Shown: positions 7,614 through 15,467, counted from the stretch's first letter. The stretch: 23,729 nucleotides of DNA from Pseudomonadota bacterium (GCA_023423775.1 JAFAEZ010000203.1:1-23729); one strand, 5' to 3'. Numbers and translations are program-made. The notes: a model not told the origin generated them from the letters alone.

Positions 7614-10055
7614 GTGTCGAAGTTCGTTTCAAGCCTTTTATTGTCGTCGGCTCTTGCGTTGGCAGTCACGCCGGCCGCCCATGCGCAGACGGCGGCCCCT
7701 GAAGCCGATGGAGTTTCGACCGACGAAAGCGGCGAAGGCATCGTCGTGATCGGCTCGCGCCGCAAGGACCGTTCGGTCACCGATAGTTCGGTCGCCATCG
7801 ACGTGATCTCGCCCGAAGAAATCACCACGACCGGCTATTCCGACATGAACGACGCGCTGCGGACGCTTGTGCCGGCCTTCAACGCCCAGCGCCTCCAGGG
7901 GAATGACGGCTCCTCGTTCGTGCGTCCCATCACGTTGCGCGGCTCTCCGGCCGACCACGTGCTTCTGCTGATGAACGGCAAGCGCCGCCACCGCGCATCG
8001 ATCGTGCAGATCGGCACCGGCCATGCTTCGACCTCGGGCTCGCAGGGTCAGGATTTCAACGTGATCCCGCCGATCGCCTTCTCCAACGTCGAAGTGCTGC
8101 GCGACGGCGCCTCGGCGCAATATGGCTCCGACGCCATCGCCGGCGTCGTCAATATGGAGCTGAAGAAGCAGAAGAGCGGCGGCTCGATCATGGCCCAGGC
8201 CGGTGAATATTATTCGACCGGGGGCCGCACCTACGACATTCAGGGTCACCTTGCCGTTCCGGTGGGCGAGAATGCCTATTTCAACATCGCCGCCCAATAT
8301 ACCGATCAGGCCAAGGCTTTCGCCAAGAAGGCGCGCCACGCCGGCGCCGAAGCGCTTCGCGCCGCAGGCGTGCCGGGCGTGCCGGCCCATCCCGAGGGCA
8401 ACCTCGATCCGCGCTACATGGCGTTCAAATCGGTCTGGAATGCCGGCGTCGAACTGAGCGACGAGATCGAGCTCTATGCGTTCGGCAACTACATGATGGG
8501 CGAGAGCTCGGTCACGTTCGGCCTGCGCCAGCCGTTCGCGGCCGGCGGCCTGAACGGCCACAGCACCTATGCCAATTCGGCCTATGACCTCAGCCCGGCT
8601 CACCCGCAGGCGTTCAACCTTGCTGCCATCTACCCGGGTGGCTTCACGCCGGAATTTGCGGGCGATCTTGAAGATTTCAGCACCGTGGTGGGCGTACGCG
8701 ACCAGGTCGGCCGCTTGAGCTGGGATCTGTCGGCACGCTACGGCAACAACACTGTCGATTACCTGATCACCGGCACGATCAACGCTTCGATGGGCGTCAA
8801 TTCGCCCACCGCGTTCAAGCCGGGTTCGCTGACCCAGCGCGAACTGCAGTTCGACGGCGAAATCTCCTACGAGCTGACCGACGAAGTCCTGGTCTTCGCC
8901 GGCGTCAGCCATCGCAAAGAAACCTACGTCATCGGCGAGGGCGATCAGGCCAGCTACACCACCGGTCCGCTGCGGGATCTGCCGGCCGGCTCGAACGGCT
9001 TCCAGGGCTTCTCGCCCGAATTCGCAGGCAGCTTCGATTCGTCGAGCTACGCCGTGTTCGCCGAAGTCGATGCCGACATCACGCCCTGGTGGAACCTGTC
9101 GGTCGCCGGCCGCTACGAAGATTACGACCAGTTCGGGACGAACTTCAGCTACAAGGCCGCTACCCGTTTCGAGCTGAGCGATGCCTTCGCTCTGCGCGGC
9201 TCGGTCAGCACCGGCTTCCGCGCTCCGGCGGCCGGCCAGGTGTTCGGAACCAGCCTCACCTCGCAGCTCGACGGCAGGGGCGGCTTTATCCTCGACGCCG
9301 TGCTGGTTCCGGGTTCGCCCGCGGCCCAGGTGTTCGGCTCGCAGGCCCTGACGCCGGAAACCTCGTTCAACATGTCGGCCGGCGTCGTCTTCACCGGCAT
9401 CGATCGGTTCCTCACGACGCTCGATTTCTATCAGATCGACGTCGACGATCGCCTCCTGCTGACGCCTTCGCGGAACACCACGGCAGCTGAGCGCGCGGCG
9501 CTGGCGGCCATCGGCTTCCCGAACGGGGCAGACATTGAGCAGGTGCGCTACTTCCAGAACGAGATGAACACCCGCGTCCGCGGCTTCGATCTCGTCAGCA
9601 CCTATCGTCAGCCCTGGTCGGACAATGCTTCGACCGACTTCAGCCTCGCAGTGAACTATAACGAACAGCATTTGCGCGGTGCGCCGCCGGTAGGCTTCAG
9701 CCCGGCCATCGTCACCGAGTTCGAGCGGGGGACGCCGCGCTGGCGCGGCAACTTCTCGACGACGACCAAGGTCGGCGATTTCTCGCTCATGGGTCGCGCT
9801 ACCCACTATGGCGCGTGGCGGCGTCTGGATGGCGCTGGCTTCCTCCCGCGCAAGGCTGTGACTTTGTTCGACGCGGAAGTGACCTATTCCGGCATCGAGA
9901 ATGTCGATCTCAGCATTGGCGCCCGCAACCTGTTCAACATCTTCCCGCCCGATCGCGGCGCCGCGCGCGCTCGTGCGGGCTTGATCTACGACAACCACAG
10001 CGTGTTCGGGGTCGCCGGCGGCTTTTATTATGTAAATGCCAAGATGAGGTTCTGA
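7614..10055 (+). CDS. TonB-dependent outer-membrane receptor
   Basis: An 813-residue receptor for active uptake across the outer membrane. The frame is open from an ATG at 7533, but that codon falls inside the 29-bp palindrome and gives no signal peptide. GTG 7614 follows AGGGAGGGAAAA and starts a good signal peptide cleaved after AHA (residue 24). A TonB-box-like EGIVVIGSRR follows. The plug domain contains DALRTLVPAFN, PITLRGSPADHVLLLMNGKR and VEVLRDGASAQYGSDAIAGV. The barrel includes the usual GFRAP segment and ends in aromatic-x-aromatic style with a terminal Phe. No STN signalling domain is present. Divergence from a peptidase operon and a peptidase downstream suggest a peptide-like ligand; this is inference. 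Confidence 0.93.
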   Translation: MSKFVSSLLLSSALALAVTPAAHAQTAAPEADGVSTDESGEGIVVIGSRRKDRSVTDSSVAIDVISPEEITTTGYSDMNDALRTLVPAFNAQRLQGNDGSSFVRPITLRGSPADHVLLLMNGKRRHRASIVQIGTGHASTSGSQGQDFNVIPPIAFSNVEVLRDGASAQYGSDAIAGVVNMELKKQKSGGSIMAQAGEYYSTGGRTYDIQGHLAVPVGENAYFNIAAQYTDQAKAFAKKARHAGAEALRAAGVPGVPAHPEGNLDPRYMAFKSVWNAGVELSDEIELYAFGNYMMGESSVTFGLRQPFAAGGLNGHSTYANSAYDLSPAHPQAFNLAAIYPGGFTPEFAGDLEDFSTVVGVRDQVGRLSWDLSARYGNNTVDYLITGTINASMGVNSPTAFKPGSLTQRELQFDGEISYELTDEVLVFAGVSHRKETYVIGEGDQASYTTGPLRDLPAGSNGFQGFSPEFAGSFDSSSYAVFAEVDADITPWWNLSVAGRYEDYDQFGTNFSYKAATRFELSDAFALRGSVSTGFRAPAAGQVFGTSLTSQLDGRGGFILDAVLVPGSPAAQVFGSQALTPETSFNMSAGVVFTGIDRFLTTLDFYQIDVDDRLLLTPSRNTTAAERAALAAIGFPNGADIEQVRYFQNEMNTRVRGFDLVSTYRQPWSDNASTDFSLAVNYNEQHLRGAPPVGFSPAIVTEFERGTPRWRGNFSTTTKVGDFSLMGRATHYGAWRRLDGAGFLPRKAVTLFDAEVTYSGIENVDLSIGARNLFNIFPPDRGAARARAGLIYDNHSVFGVAGGFYYVNAKMRF

Positions 10056-10077
10056 TCTCCATCATCCGGTATTAGTG

Positions 10078-10144
10078 CAGATTTCCGGTGGACGCTGCGG
10101 CGAGGGCATGAGGCATGCCGTCTCCGTAGCCCATCGGAAATTTG
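10078..10144. promoter_or_regulatory. Two opposed ATTTCCG(A/G)TGG sites upstream of the XRE-cupin gene
   Basis: CAGATTTCCG at 10078-10087 and CGGAAATTTG at 10135-10144 form an inverted pair, 9 of 10 bases matching. Extended, each reads ATTTCCG(G/A)TGG. They lie 78-145 bp upstream of the regulator start and resemble the TTTCC(T/G)AT motif in the neighbouring promoters, so autoregulation is possible. Confidence 0.35.
10102..10124. terminator. Weak stem-loop after the TonB receptor gene
   Basis: GAG-GGCAT and ATGCC-gt-CTC can pair around a GAGGC loop, with a two-base bulge, about 47 bp after the receptor stop. No T-run follows, so an intrinsic terminator is doubtful. It is listed because it is the only hairpin seen between the receptor and the regulator. 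Confidence 0.25.
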
Positions 10145-10222
10145 TGCTTTATGGACTAGGCCTCTGATGCGCCGGACCCGGCCGACGCCATACGATCTCG
10201 AGCAAGTTGAGGATTGGAGACT

Positions 10223-10846
10223 ATGCCCTCCAGCAATGAAGACCAGATGGACGTTTACGCCGCGGCTCAGAAGGCGAAACGGCCTCGATCGGACGGCTTT
10301 CATTTGGGGGAAAGATTGCGCCAGCTGCGCCGCGAACGCGGCATGACGCTGGAGGACGCAGGCCGCCTGACGGCATTGGCGGCCTCGACTCTCTCGAAGA
10401 TCGAAAATGATCAGATGTCGCCGACCTTCGACGTGGTGCAAAAGCTCGCCGCCGGCTTCGACATCGACATCACCGAATTGTTTGCGTCCAATTCGGGGCA
10501 GGACGCGGTCGGGCGTCGCAGCGTCACTCCGAACGGCACCGGGCGCGTCATGGAAACGGAGGTATATCGCCATCGGCTGATCGCGGCCGAGCTCAAGAAC
10601 AAGAAAATCCTGCCGTTCGTCACGACCATCAAGGCGCGCAAGCTCGAGGATTTCAAGAAATGGTCGCAGCATAGCGGCGAGGAATTCCTCTATGTTCTGG
10701 AAGGCGAAATCTGCTTCCAGACCGAGCATTATGAGCCGGCGATCCTGGGGCCTGGCGACAGCATCTACATCAACAGCAGCATGGAGCATGCCTGCTACTC
10801 GACGAGCCAGGAAGATGCCGTCGTGCTGTGGGTCAATACCGCGTGA
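10223..10846 (+). CDS. XRE-family transcriptional regulator with C-terminal cupin domain
   Basis: A 207-residue regulator. Residues about 28-87 form an XRE helix-turn-helix (GERLRQLRRERGMTLEDAG, then STLSKIENDQMSPT). Residues about 150-205 form a cupin barrel with HSGEEFLYVLEGE and GDSIYINSSMEHAC; His150, Glu154 and His189 are candidate metal or ligand residues. Known relatives such as PuuR control amino-acid or polyamine catabolism and sense the substrate through the cupin. ATG 10223 follows GGATTGGAG; an in-frame TTG at 10214 overlaps that site and is less likely. It lies between the receptor and the peptidase and is the obvious candidate to control both arms. Confidence 0.9.
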   Translation: MPSSNEDQMDVYAAAQKAKRPRSDGFHLGERLRQLRRERGMTLEDAGRLTALAASTLSKIENDQMSPTFDVVQKLAAGFDIDITELFASNSGQDAVGRRSVTPNGTGRVMETEVYRHRLIAAELKNKKILPFVTTIKARKLEDFKKWSQHSGEEFLYVLEGEICFQTEHYEPAILGPGDSIYINSSMEHACYSTSQEDAVVLWVNTA

Positions 10847-10865
10847 GCCCAAACCGCCACGGCGC

Positions 10866-10903
10866 TTGCAAATCTTTTCCTATGCGATAAACTCTTTCCG
10901 ATA
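10866..10903 (+). promoter_or_regulatory. Predicted promoter with two TTTCC(T/G)AT sites for the M19-like gene
   Basis: TTGCAA (10866-10871) and TAAACT (10888-10893), 16 bp apart, resemble a sigma-70-type promoter. TTTTCCTATG at 10875-10884 lies in the spacer, and CTTTCCGATA at 10894-10903 lies just past the -10, 19 bp later. Binding at either would interfere with transcription. Confidence 0.45.
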
Positions 10904-10923
10904 ATAAAACCGGGGAGGGTTGA

Positions 10924-11988
10924 ATGGATAGACGTCAGTTCATCGCGTCGGGCGCGGCGTTGTCGGCGATGGTGGCTTTCGCCCCGGCCGCGGCAGCACG
11001 GTCCAAGGTTCGCCCGTTGACCTTTGATGCGATGGGCGAGGTGCGTTTCGAATATGACGCCGCGCTCATCGGACAGATGCGCGCCAGCGGTCTCGACGCG
11101 ATCACGGTGACGCTCTGCGACCCGAAGTCCTATGAAGCCGACGCCTATGAGGAAGCGGTGCAGGCGGTGCTCGCGCATGACGCCCATATCGCCGCGCATC
11201 CCGAGCTTTTCCTCAAGGCGACCCGAACCAGCGACATCGATGTCGCGCGCAAGAATGGCCAGATCGCGCTTTTCTATCTGTTCCAGAACAGCACCCAGTT
11301 CGGGCGCGACCTCGACAATGTCGATCTGTTCCACAAGCTCGGCGTGCGCTCGGCGCAGATCACCTATAACGACCAGAATTGGGCCGGCGCCGGCTGCAAG
11401 GAGCTTGGCGCGAACGGGCTGACCCTGTTCGGCCGCGATCTGGTCGCGCGCATGAACGAGCGCCGGATGCTGATCGACCTGTCGCACGCGAACATGCAGA
11501 CGACGGCCGACGCGATCGTCGCGTCGAAGGTGCCCGTCATCGTCTCGCACACCGCCTGCATGGCGGTGCACAGCAACGTCCGCAACATCACCGACGCCAA
11601 TCTGCGCGCGCTGGGCGAGAAGGGCGGCGTGGTCGGCATCTGCCAGATGCGCCCCTTCCTGACGACCAAGCGGGCCGATGCGCTTCCCGAATATTTCCGC
11701 CACATCGACCACGCCGTCAAAGTGGCCGGCGCGGACCATGTCGCCATCGGCAGCGACCGCGACCATCGCGTCGTCGAAATGACCGACGCCTATATTGCCG
11801 AGCTGAAGCGCGAGGAAGGCGCCAATTTCAACGACGCCGACTGGCCGCTCTTCATCAACGAGCTGAATGGTCCGCGGCGCATGGAAGTGGTTTGGGACGG
11901 CGTGCGCAAGCTCGGCTATCCGGAAAGCGTCGTCGAAAAGATCATGGGGACCAACCTTCGCCGCATCTATCAGGAGGTGATCGGATGA
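10924..11988 (+). CDS. Tat-exported peptidase M19-like protein with altered metal site
   Basis: A 354-residue protein related to membrane (renal) dipeptidase, family M19. The N-terminus MDRRQFIASG followed by a hydrophobic stretch to about residue 25 is a Tat-type signal. The C-terminal half keeps the family metal and substrate residues: His188 (LIDLSHAN), His209 (PVIVSHT) and Asp278 (AIGSDRD). The N-terminal HxD of M19 is not present: the equivalent strand reads FDAMGEV (35-39). The bridging Glu region reads YLFQNST, with Gln121 where Glu is expected. It may be a divergent hydrolase or have changed metal use. ATG 10924 follows GGGGAGGG. Its stop overlaps the next start as ATGA. Confidence 0.82.
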   Translation: MDRRQFIASGAALSAMVAFAPAAAARSKVRPLTFDAMGEVRFEYDAALIGQMRASGLDAITVTLCDPKSYEADAYEEAVQAVLAHDAHIAAHPELFLKATRTSDIDVARKNGQIALFYLFQNSTQFGRDLDNVDLFHKLGVRSAQITYNDQNWAGAGCKELGANGLTLFGRDLVARMNERRMLIDLSHANMQTTADAIVASKVPVIVSHTACMAVHSNVRNITDANLRALGEKGGVVGICQMRPFLTTKRADALPEYFRHIDHAVKVAGADHVAIGSDRDHRVVEMTDAYIAELKREEGANFNDADWPLFINELNGPRRMEVVWDGVRKLGYPESVVEKIMGTNLRRIYQEVIG

Positions 11989-12923
11989 CGATGCGCCCGC
12001 CCGTCGCCGCTTCCGTCGCCCTTGCCCTGCTGCTGATCGCCGCGCCCGCCGCCGCCAAGGAGGGCGCTGCCGGCGCCGCGCGGTGCGCGACCAGCCTGAT
12101 CGGCACCGCGCTGACCGTGCCGAAATATCCGGCGGACACTCAGCGGCGCCTCGACGAGGATATCGCAATCGCCCAGGCGGCGCTGCGGATCGCGCCCGAC
12201 CGGGAGGATTCCCATATCTGGTACGGCCGGCGGCTCGATTATGCCGGCCGGATCTGCGACGCGGTCGACGCCTTCACCGAGGGCCTCAAGCGCTTTCCCG
12301 ACAGCTACAAGCTCCATCGCTTCCGCGCGCGGGCCCTGACCCGCGCCCGCCGCGTCGAGGAAGCTCTCGCCGATTATGAGAAAGCGCTCGAGCTGATGGG
12401 CGATACGCCCGACAGCTTCGAGCCCGATGGCATGCCCAATCCGATCGGTCTGACGATCAGCACCTATCGCGGCAACATCGTCTATTATCACGCCCAGACC
12501 AGCTTCGCGACCGGCGACTATCCTACGCTCATCGCCGGAATGGCCAAGTCGCTCGAACTCGCCGCCGATTTCGCGCGCGACGACATGCGCGTGCCGACGG
12601 CCTATTGGACCTATCTCGGCTATCGCAAGATGGGCCAGCACGACAAGGCGCGCGCGGCGATCGACGCGATCGAGCCGGGACTGAAGCTGATCGAGAACTT
12701 CACTTACTATCAGGCTGTTCAGATCATGCAGGGCCGCCTCGATCCCGCCGATTTCGCCGATACGCGCGACAGCACGATCAAGTTCGCCATCGCAATGGAG
12801 CGCCGCTTCGCGGGCGACGAGAAGGGTGCCAAAGCGCTGCTGACCGAGATCGTCCGCGAAAACCCGCAAGGCCACTGGCCCGCGGAAGCCGAGCTCGCCC
12901 AACCCGACCGCAAAGACTACTAG
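11985..12923 (+). CDS. Secreted TPR-repeat protein (paralogue of the one at 3514-4497)
   Basis: A 312-residue protein with a signal peptide ending PAAAK (about residue 24) and TPR-like helices through residues about 55-130 and 155-270. It has WYGR at 79, then FPDSYKLHRFRARA near 104, YWTYLG near 206 and an MQGRLDPADF block near 243, matching the other TPR protein in the same order. Two Cys residues (34 and 91) might form a disulphide. The start ATG overlaps the peptidase stop by 4 bp, so the two proteins are made together. No enzymatic motif is visible. A direct role as partner of the peptidase is inferred from this coupling. Confidence 0.82.
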   Translation: MTMRPPVAASVALALLLIAAPAAAKEGAAGAARCATSLIGTALTVPKYPADTQRRLDEDIAIAQAALRIAPDREDSHIWYGRRLDYAGRICDAVDAFTEGLKRFPDSYKLHRFRARALTRARRVEEALADYEKALELMGDTPDSFEPDGMPNPIGLTISTYRGNIVYYHAQTSFATGDYPTLIAGMAKSLELAADFARDDMRVPTAYWTYLGYRKMGQHDKARAAIDAIEPGLKLIENFTYYQAVQIMQGRLDPADFADTRDSTIKFAIAMERRFAGDEKGAKALLTEIVRENPQGHWPAEAELAQPDRKDY

Positions 12924-12935
12924 CTCCGGTCAGTA

Positions 12936-13012
12936 TGGCGCGCCCGGCAGGAGTCGAACCTGCGGCCTCAAGATTAGAAGTCTCGTGCTCTATCCAGCTG
13001 AGCTACGGGCGC
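12936..13012 (-). tRNA. tRNA-Arg (anticodon UCU)
   Basis: The minus strand folds as a 77-nt cloverleaf: acceptor GCGCCCG/CGGGCGC, D arm with AGCTGGAT, anticodon stem CGAGA/TCTTG with loop CTTCTAA (anticodon TCT, read UCU), and T arm GCAGG-TTCGACT-CCTGC. The 3' CCA is encoded (TGG at 12936-12938 on the plus strand). It reads AGA codons, which are rare in this GC-rich genome. No terminator with a T-run is seen after it. Confidence 0.96.
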
Positions 13013-13072
13013 GCGCTGCGCTCGCTCTAGCGTGCTTTGCAGCCGAGCGGAACAGCGCTAATCATCGCGGTG

Positions 13073-13807
13073 ATGGACGGGGGGAAGATCAGGCAAATCG
13101 AGGGGCCGGCGGCCGGCGGGCGGCGCTTCGCTTATTTCGACTATGTGATGGCGGCGTTCGTGACCGTCATCCTGCTCTCCAACATCCTCGGCGCGGGCAA
13201 GGTGGCGGTCGTGGCGCTGCCCGGGCTCGGCGACTGGCCGTTCGGCGCCGGCATCCTGTTCTTCCCGGTCTCCTACGTGATCGGCGACGTGCTGACCGAA
13301 GTCTATGGCTATGCCCGCGCCCGCCGCGTGATCTGGGCGGGCTTCGCCGCCTTGCTGTTCATGGCGTTCATGGCCTGGGTGGTGGTGGCGCTGCCGCCGG
13401 CGGCGAGCTGGCAGGGGCAGGCGGCCTATGAGAGCGTTTTCGGGCAGGTGCCGCGCATCGTCTTCGCGTCGATCATCGCCTTCTGGGCCGGCGAGTTCGC
13501 CAATTCCTACGTGCTGGCGCGGATGAAGCTGTTGACCCAGGGGCGCCATCTCTGGACCCGCACGATCGGCTCGACCGTGGTCGGGCAGGGCATAGACAGT
13601 TTGATCTTCTATCCGCTCGCTTTCTACGGCCTGTGGGACAATGAGACTTTGCTGATCGTCCTCGCCACCCAGTTCGCGCTGAAGGTCGGCTGGGAGGTCT
13701 TGCTGACGCCCTTCACTTATGCCGCAGTCGGCTGGCTCAAGCGGCGCGAGGGCGTCGACGTGTTCGACAAGGGAACGGACTTCAATCCGTTCCGCACCGG
13801 GATTTGA
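13073..13807 (+). CDS. yhhQ: Queuosine precursor transporter (YhhQ/VUT family)
   Basis: An inner-membrane protein of about 244 residues with six or so hydrophobic segments. The segments LLSNILGAGKV, LFFPVSYVIGDVLTEVYGYARARR and GEFANSYVLARMK followed by GQGIDSLIFYP are the hallmarks of the YhhQ (vitamin uptake-like, VUT) family, which imports preQ0/preQ1 for queuosine tRNA modification. The start is uncertain: ATG 13073 is preferred because it precedes the first membrane segment by about 30 residues, although its ribosome site is poor. GTG 13070 and TTG 13037 are in frame. It lies beside a tRNA gene, probably by chance. Confidence 0.9.
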   Translation: MDGGKIRQIEGPAAGGRRFAYFDYVMAAFVTVILLSNILGAGKVAVVALPGLGDWPFGAGILFFPVSYVIGDVLTEVYGYARARRVIWAGFAALLFMAFMAWVVVALPPAASWQGQAAYESVFGQVPRIVFASIIAFWAGEFANSYVLARMKLLTQGRHLWTRTIGSTVVGQGIDSLIFYPLAFYGLWDNETLLIVLATQFALKVGWEVLLTPFTYAAVGWLKRREGVDVFDKGTDFNPFRTGI

Positions 13808-13809
13808 AT

Positions 13810-14124
13810 ATGAGCCTTTTCCAGAGCGCCAAGATGTTTCTCGTCGAGGCGACGAACCTCGGCAAGGACGCGCTTCATATCTATGTCGGCCTCGGCGTGA
13901 TGCTGCTGGTCGTGATTGTTTTTCGCAAGTCGCTCGCCGACTGGCGGCCGCTCGCCGCCGTCGCTCTCGCCGCCGTCGCGGGGGAAGTGTGGGACGTTAT
14001 CGACACGCTGAGCCACGGCGGGACGCCGTGCTGGAGCCTCAACGGGAAGGACGTCTGGAACACGATGTTCTGGCCGACCATCCTGTTCGGGCTCGCCCGC
14101 TTCACGCGGGTGCTGAAGCGCTAG
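13810..14124 (+). CDS. Small membrane protein of unknown function
   Basis: A 104-residue protein starting two bases after the transporter stop, hence probably co-transcribed with it. It has hydrophobic segments near residues 25-40 and 47-60 and a third weaker one near 85-95, with a conserved-looking GEVWDVIDTLSHGG between them. No family is recognised. Its stop TAG shares the CTAG tetranucleotide with the stop of the convergent VOC gene. Translation from TTG 13804 is possible but less likely than ATG 13810. Confidence 0.7.
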   Translation: MSLFQSAKMFLVEATNLGKDALHIYVGLGVMLLVVIVFRKSLADWRPLAAVALAAVAGEVWDVIDTLSHGGTPCWSLNGKDVWNTMFWPTILFGLARFTRVLKR

Positions 14125-14588
14125 GCGCGTTCGATTGCCGCGATATCGATCTTTCCCATCGTCATCATCGCCTGCATGACGCGGCGCGCGCGATCCGGAT
14201 CGGGGCTGTTCATCAGTTCCATCAGCCGCCGCGGCACGATCTGCCAGGACAGGCCGAACCGGTCCTTGAGCCAGCCGCACTGGCTCGGACTGCCACCATC
14301 GGCGGTAAGCGCATCCCACAGCCGGTCGACCTCGGCCTGGTCGTCGCAGGCGATCATGAACGAGACCGCCTCCGTGAAGTGGAAGAGCGGGCCGCCGTTC
14401 AGCGCGAGGTAGGTCTGGCCGGCGAGCGTGAACTCGACCGTCAGCACCGCGCCTTCGGGCGTGCTCGGATTGTCGGCCGGTGCGCGCATCACCCGGTCGA
14501 TGCGGCTGTCGGGGAGCAAGGAGACGTAGAAGTTCGCGGCTTCCTCGGCCTGGCCGTCATACCAGAGGCAAGGGGTGATCCTCGACAT
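14121..14588 (-). CDS. VOC-fold protein, PhnB/3-demethylubiquinone methyltransferase-like group
   Basis: A 155-residue member of the vicinal-oxygen-chelate superfamily of the COG3865 type (misnamed '3-demethylubiquinone-9 methyltransferase'). ITPCLWYDGQAEEAANFYVSLL at the start, ALNGGPLFHFTEAVSF in the middle and GWLKDRFGLSWQIVP near 115 are typical. No enzyme activity is established for most of this group. ATG 14588 is preceded by AAAGGAG. It is the last gene of a four-gene operon, 13 bp after the two-domain VOC gene, and overlaps the convergent membrane protein gene by 4 bp. Confidence 0.85.
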   Translation of the reverse strand: MSRITPCLWYDGQAEEAANFYVSLLPDSRIDRVMRAPADNPSTPEGAVLTVEFTLAGQTYLALNGGPLFHFTEAVSFMIACDDQAEVDRLWDALTADGGSPSQCGWLKDRFGLSWQIVPRRLMELMNSPDPDRARRVMQAMMTMGKIDIAAIERA

Positions 14589-14601
14589 GGCTCCGCTCCT
14601 T

Positions 14602-15450
14602 TCAGGCCTGCGCCGCGCCGACCAGCGCGAAGACCGCGCCCTGCGGGTCGCGGCCGACGATGATCCGGTCGCCGCCGGGGACGTCGGCAGGGCCATGCAG
14701 AATGGTAGCGCCTTCGGCCTCGGCAGTGGCGGCGGCCCGCTCGATGTCGGCCACGCGGAAATAGAAGGTCCAGCCTTCGGGCGCGCCTTCGGGGCGGGTC
14801 ATCATCGCGCCGATCGTGCCGCTTCCCTCGCAACCCTCGCCGGTCGCGGCAGCGGGATCGGTAATGAACTGGTAAATCCCCATCGGCCCCATATCCATCG
14901 CGTCGCCCTTCGCCCAGCCGAACGCGCCGGCGTAGAAAGCGAAAGCCGCTTCCTGGTCGGTGGTCGAAAGCTCGTTCCAGCTGCAATGGCCGAGGCGATT
15001 GGGTGCGAACGCCTTGCTGGTCCCGTCGCTTGCGCCCTGCATCATGTAGAAGGGTACGCCCTGCGGATCGGCGAGCAGGCTGAAGCGGCCGACATTGGGG
15101 ATGTCGGTCGGCGGCACATGGACTGTCGCCCCCGCCGCTTTGGTGCGGGCCACGGCATCGTCGACGTTCGCGACGCCTATATAGCCGAGCCAGCCCGGCC
15201 GCATGCCGGCCTTGGCCGCGTCGGGCGGGATCGCCATCAGGCCGGCAACATCGCCGTCGCCCGCGCTCAGCAGGGTGTAGCTCATGTCCGGCTGCCCTGA
15301 ATCCCGCGCGGTCCAGCCGACGACCTTGCCGTAGAAGGCGGCCGCGGCTTCGGGATCGCGGGTAAGGAGCTCGTACCAGACGAAGCTGCCATGCTGGGTG
15401 GCAGGCTGCGCGGCGGCGGGCGCGGCGCGATCGTCGATCAGGTCGGACAT
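14602..15450 (-). CDS. Two-domain VOC (glyoxalase-like) protein
   Basis: A 282-residue protein made of two VOC domains, about residues 20-140 and 155-280, of the COG3324 lactoylglutathione-lyase-related type. Both contain the pattern F-W-x-EL-x-T-x-D, then AAFYG/AFYAG, then P-x-G-W-x-Y/F and a terminal DPQG (DPQGVPF, DPQGAVF). Such proteins bind metal and act on electrophilic or hydroxylated small molecules, but the specific reaction is unknown. ATG 15450 follows GAAAGGA. It lies 17 bp downstream of the DUF1428 gene in the operon. Confidence 0.88.
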   Translation of the reverse strand: MSDLIDDRAAPAAAQPATQHGSFVWYELLTRDPEAAAAFYGKVVGWTARDSGQPDMSYTLLSAGDGDVAGLMAIPPDAAKAGMRPGWLGYIGVANVDDAVARTKAAGATVHVPPTDIPNVGRFSLLADPQGVPFYMMQGASDGTSKAFAPNRLGHCSWNELSTTDQEAAFAFYAGAFGWAKGDAMDMGPMGIYQFITDPAAATGEGCEGSGTIGAMMTRPEGAPEGWTFYFRVADIERAAATAEAEGATILHGPADVPGGDRIIVGRDPQGAVFALVGAAQA

Positions 15451-15467
15451 TGCCGGTCCTTTCGAAT

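Noticed and set aside
7638..9998. Long open frame of 786 codons on the minus strand
   Set aside because: It is antisense to the TonB receptor, shows no recognisable domain or signal peptide, and is explained by GC-rich codon bias.
7446..11988. Lasso-peptide or RiPP uptake/degradation cluster (TonB receptor plus isopeptidase)
   Set aside because: No precursor, B or C maturation gene, and no lasso isopeptidase signature was seen; the hydrolases are COG1228 and M19-like.
12936..12960. Attachment-site duplicate of the tRNA-Arg 3' end
   Set aside because: No second copy was noticed in the window; only a short cgcgcccggcc match near 901, too short to mean anything.
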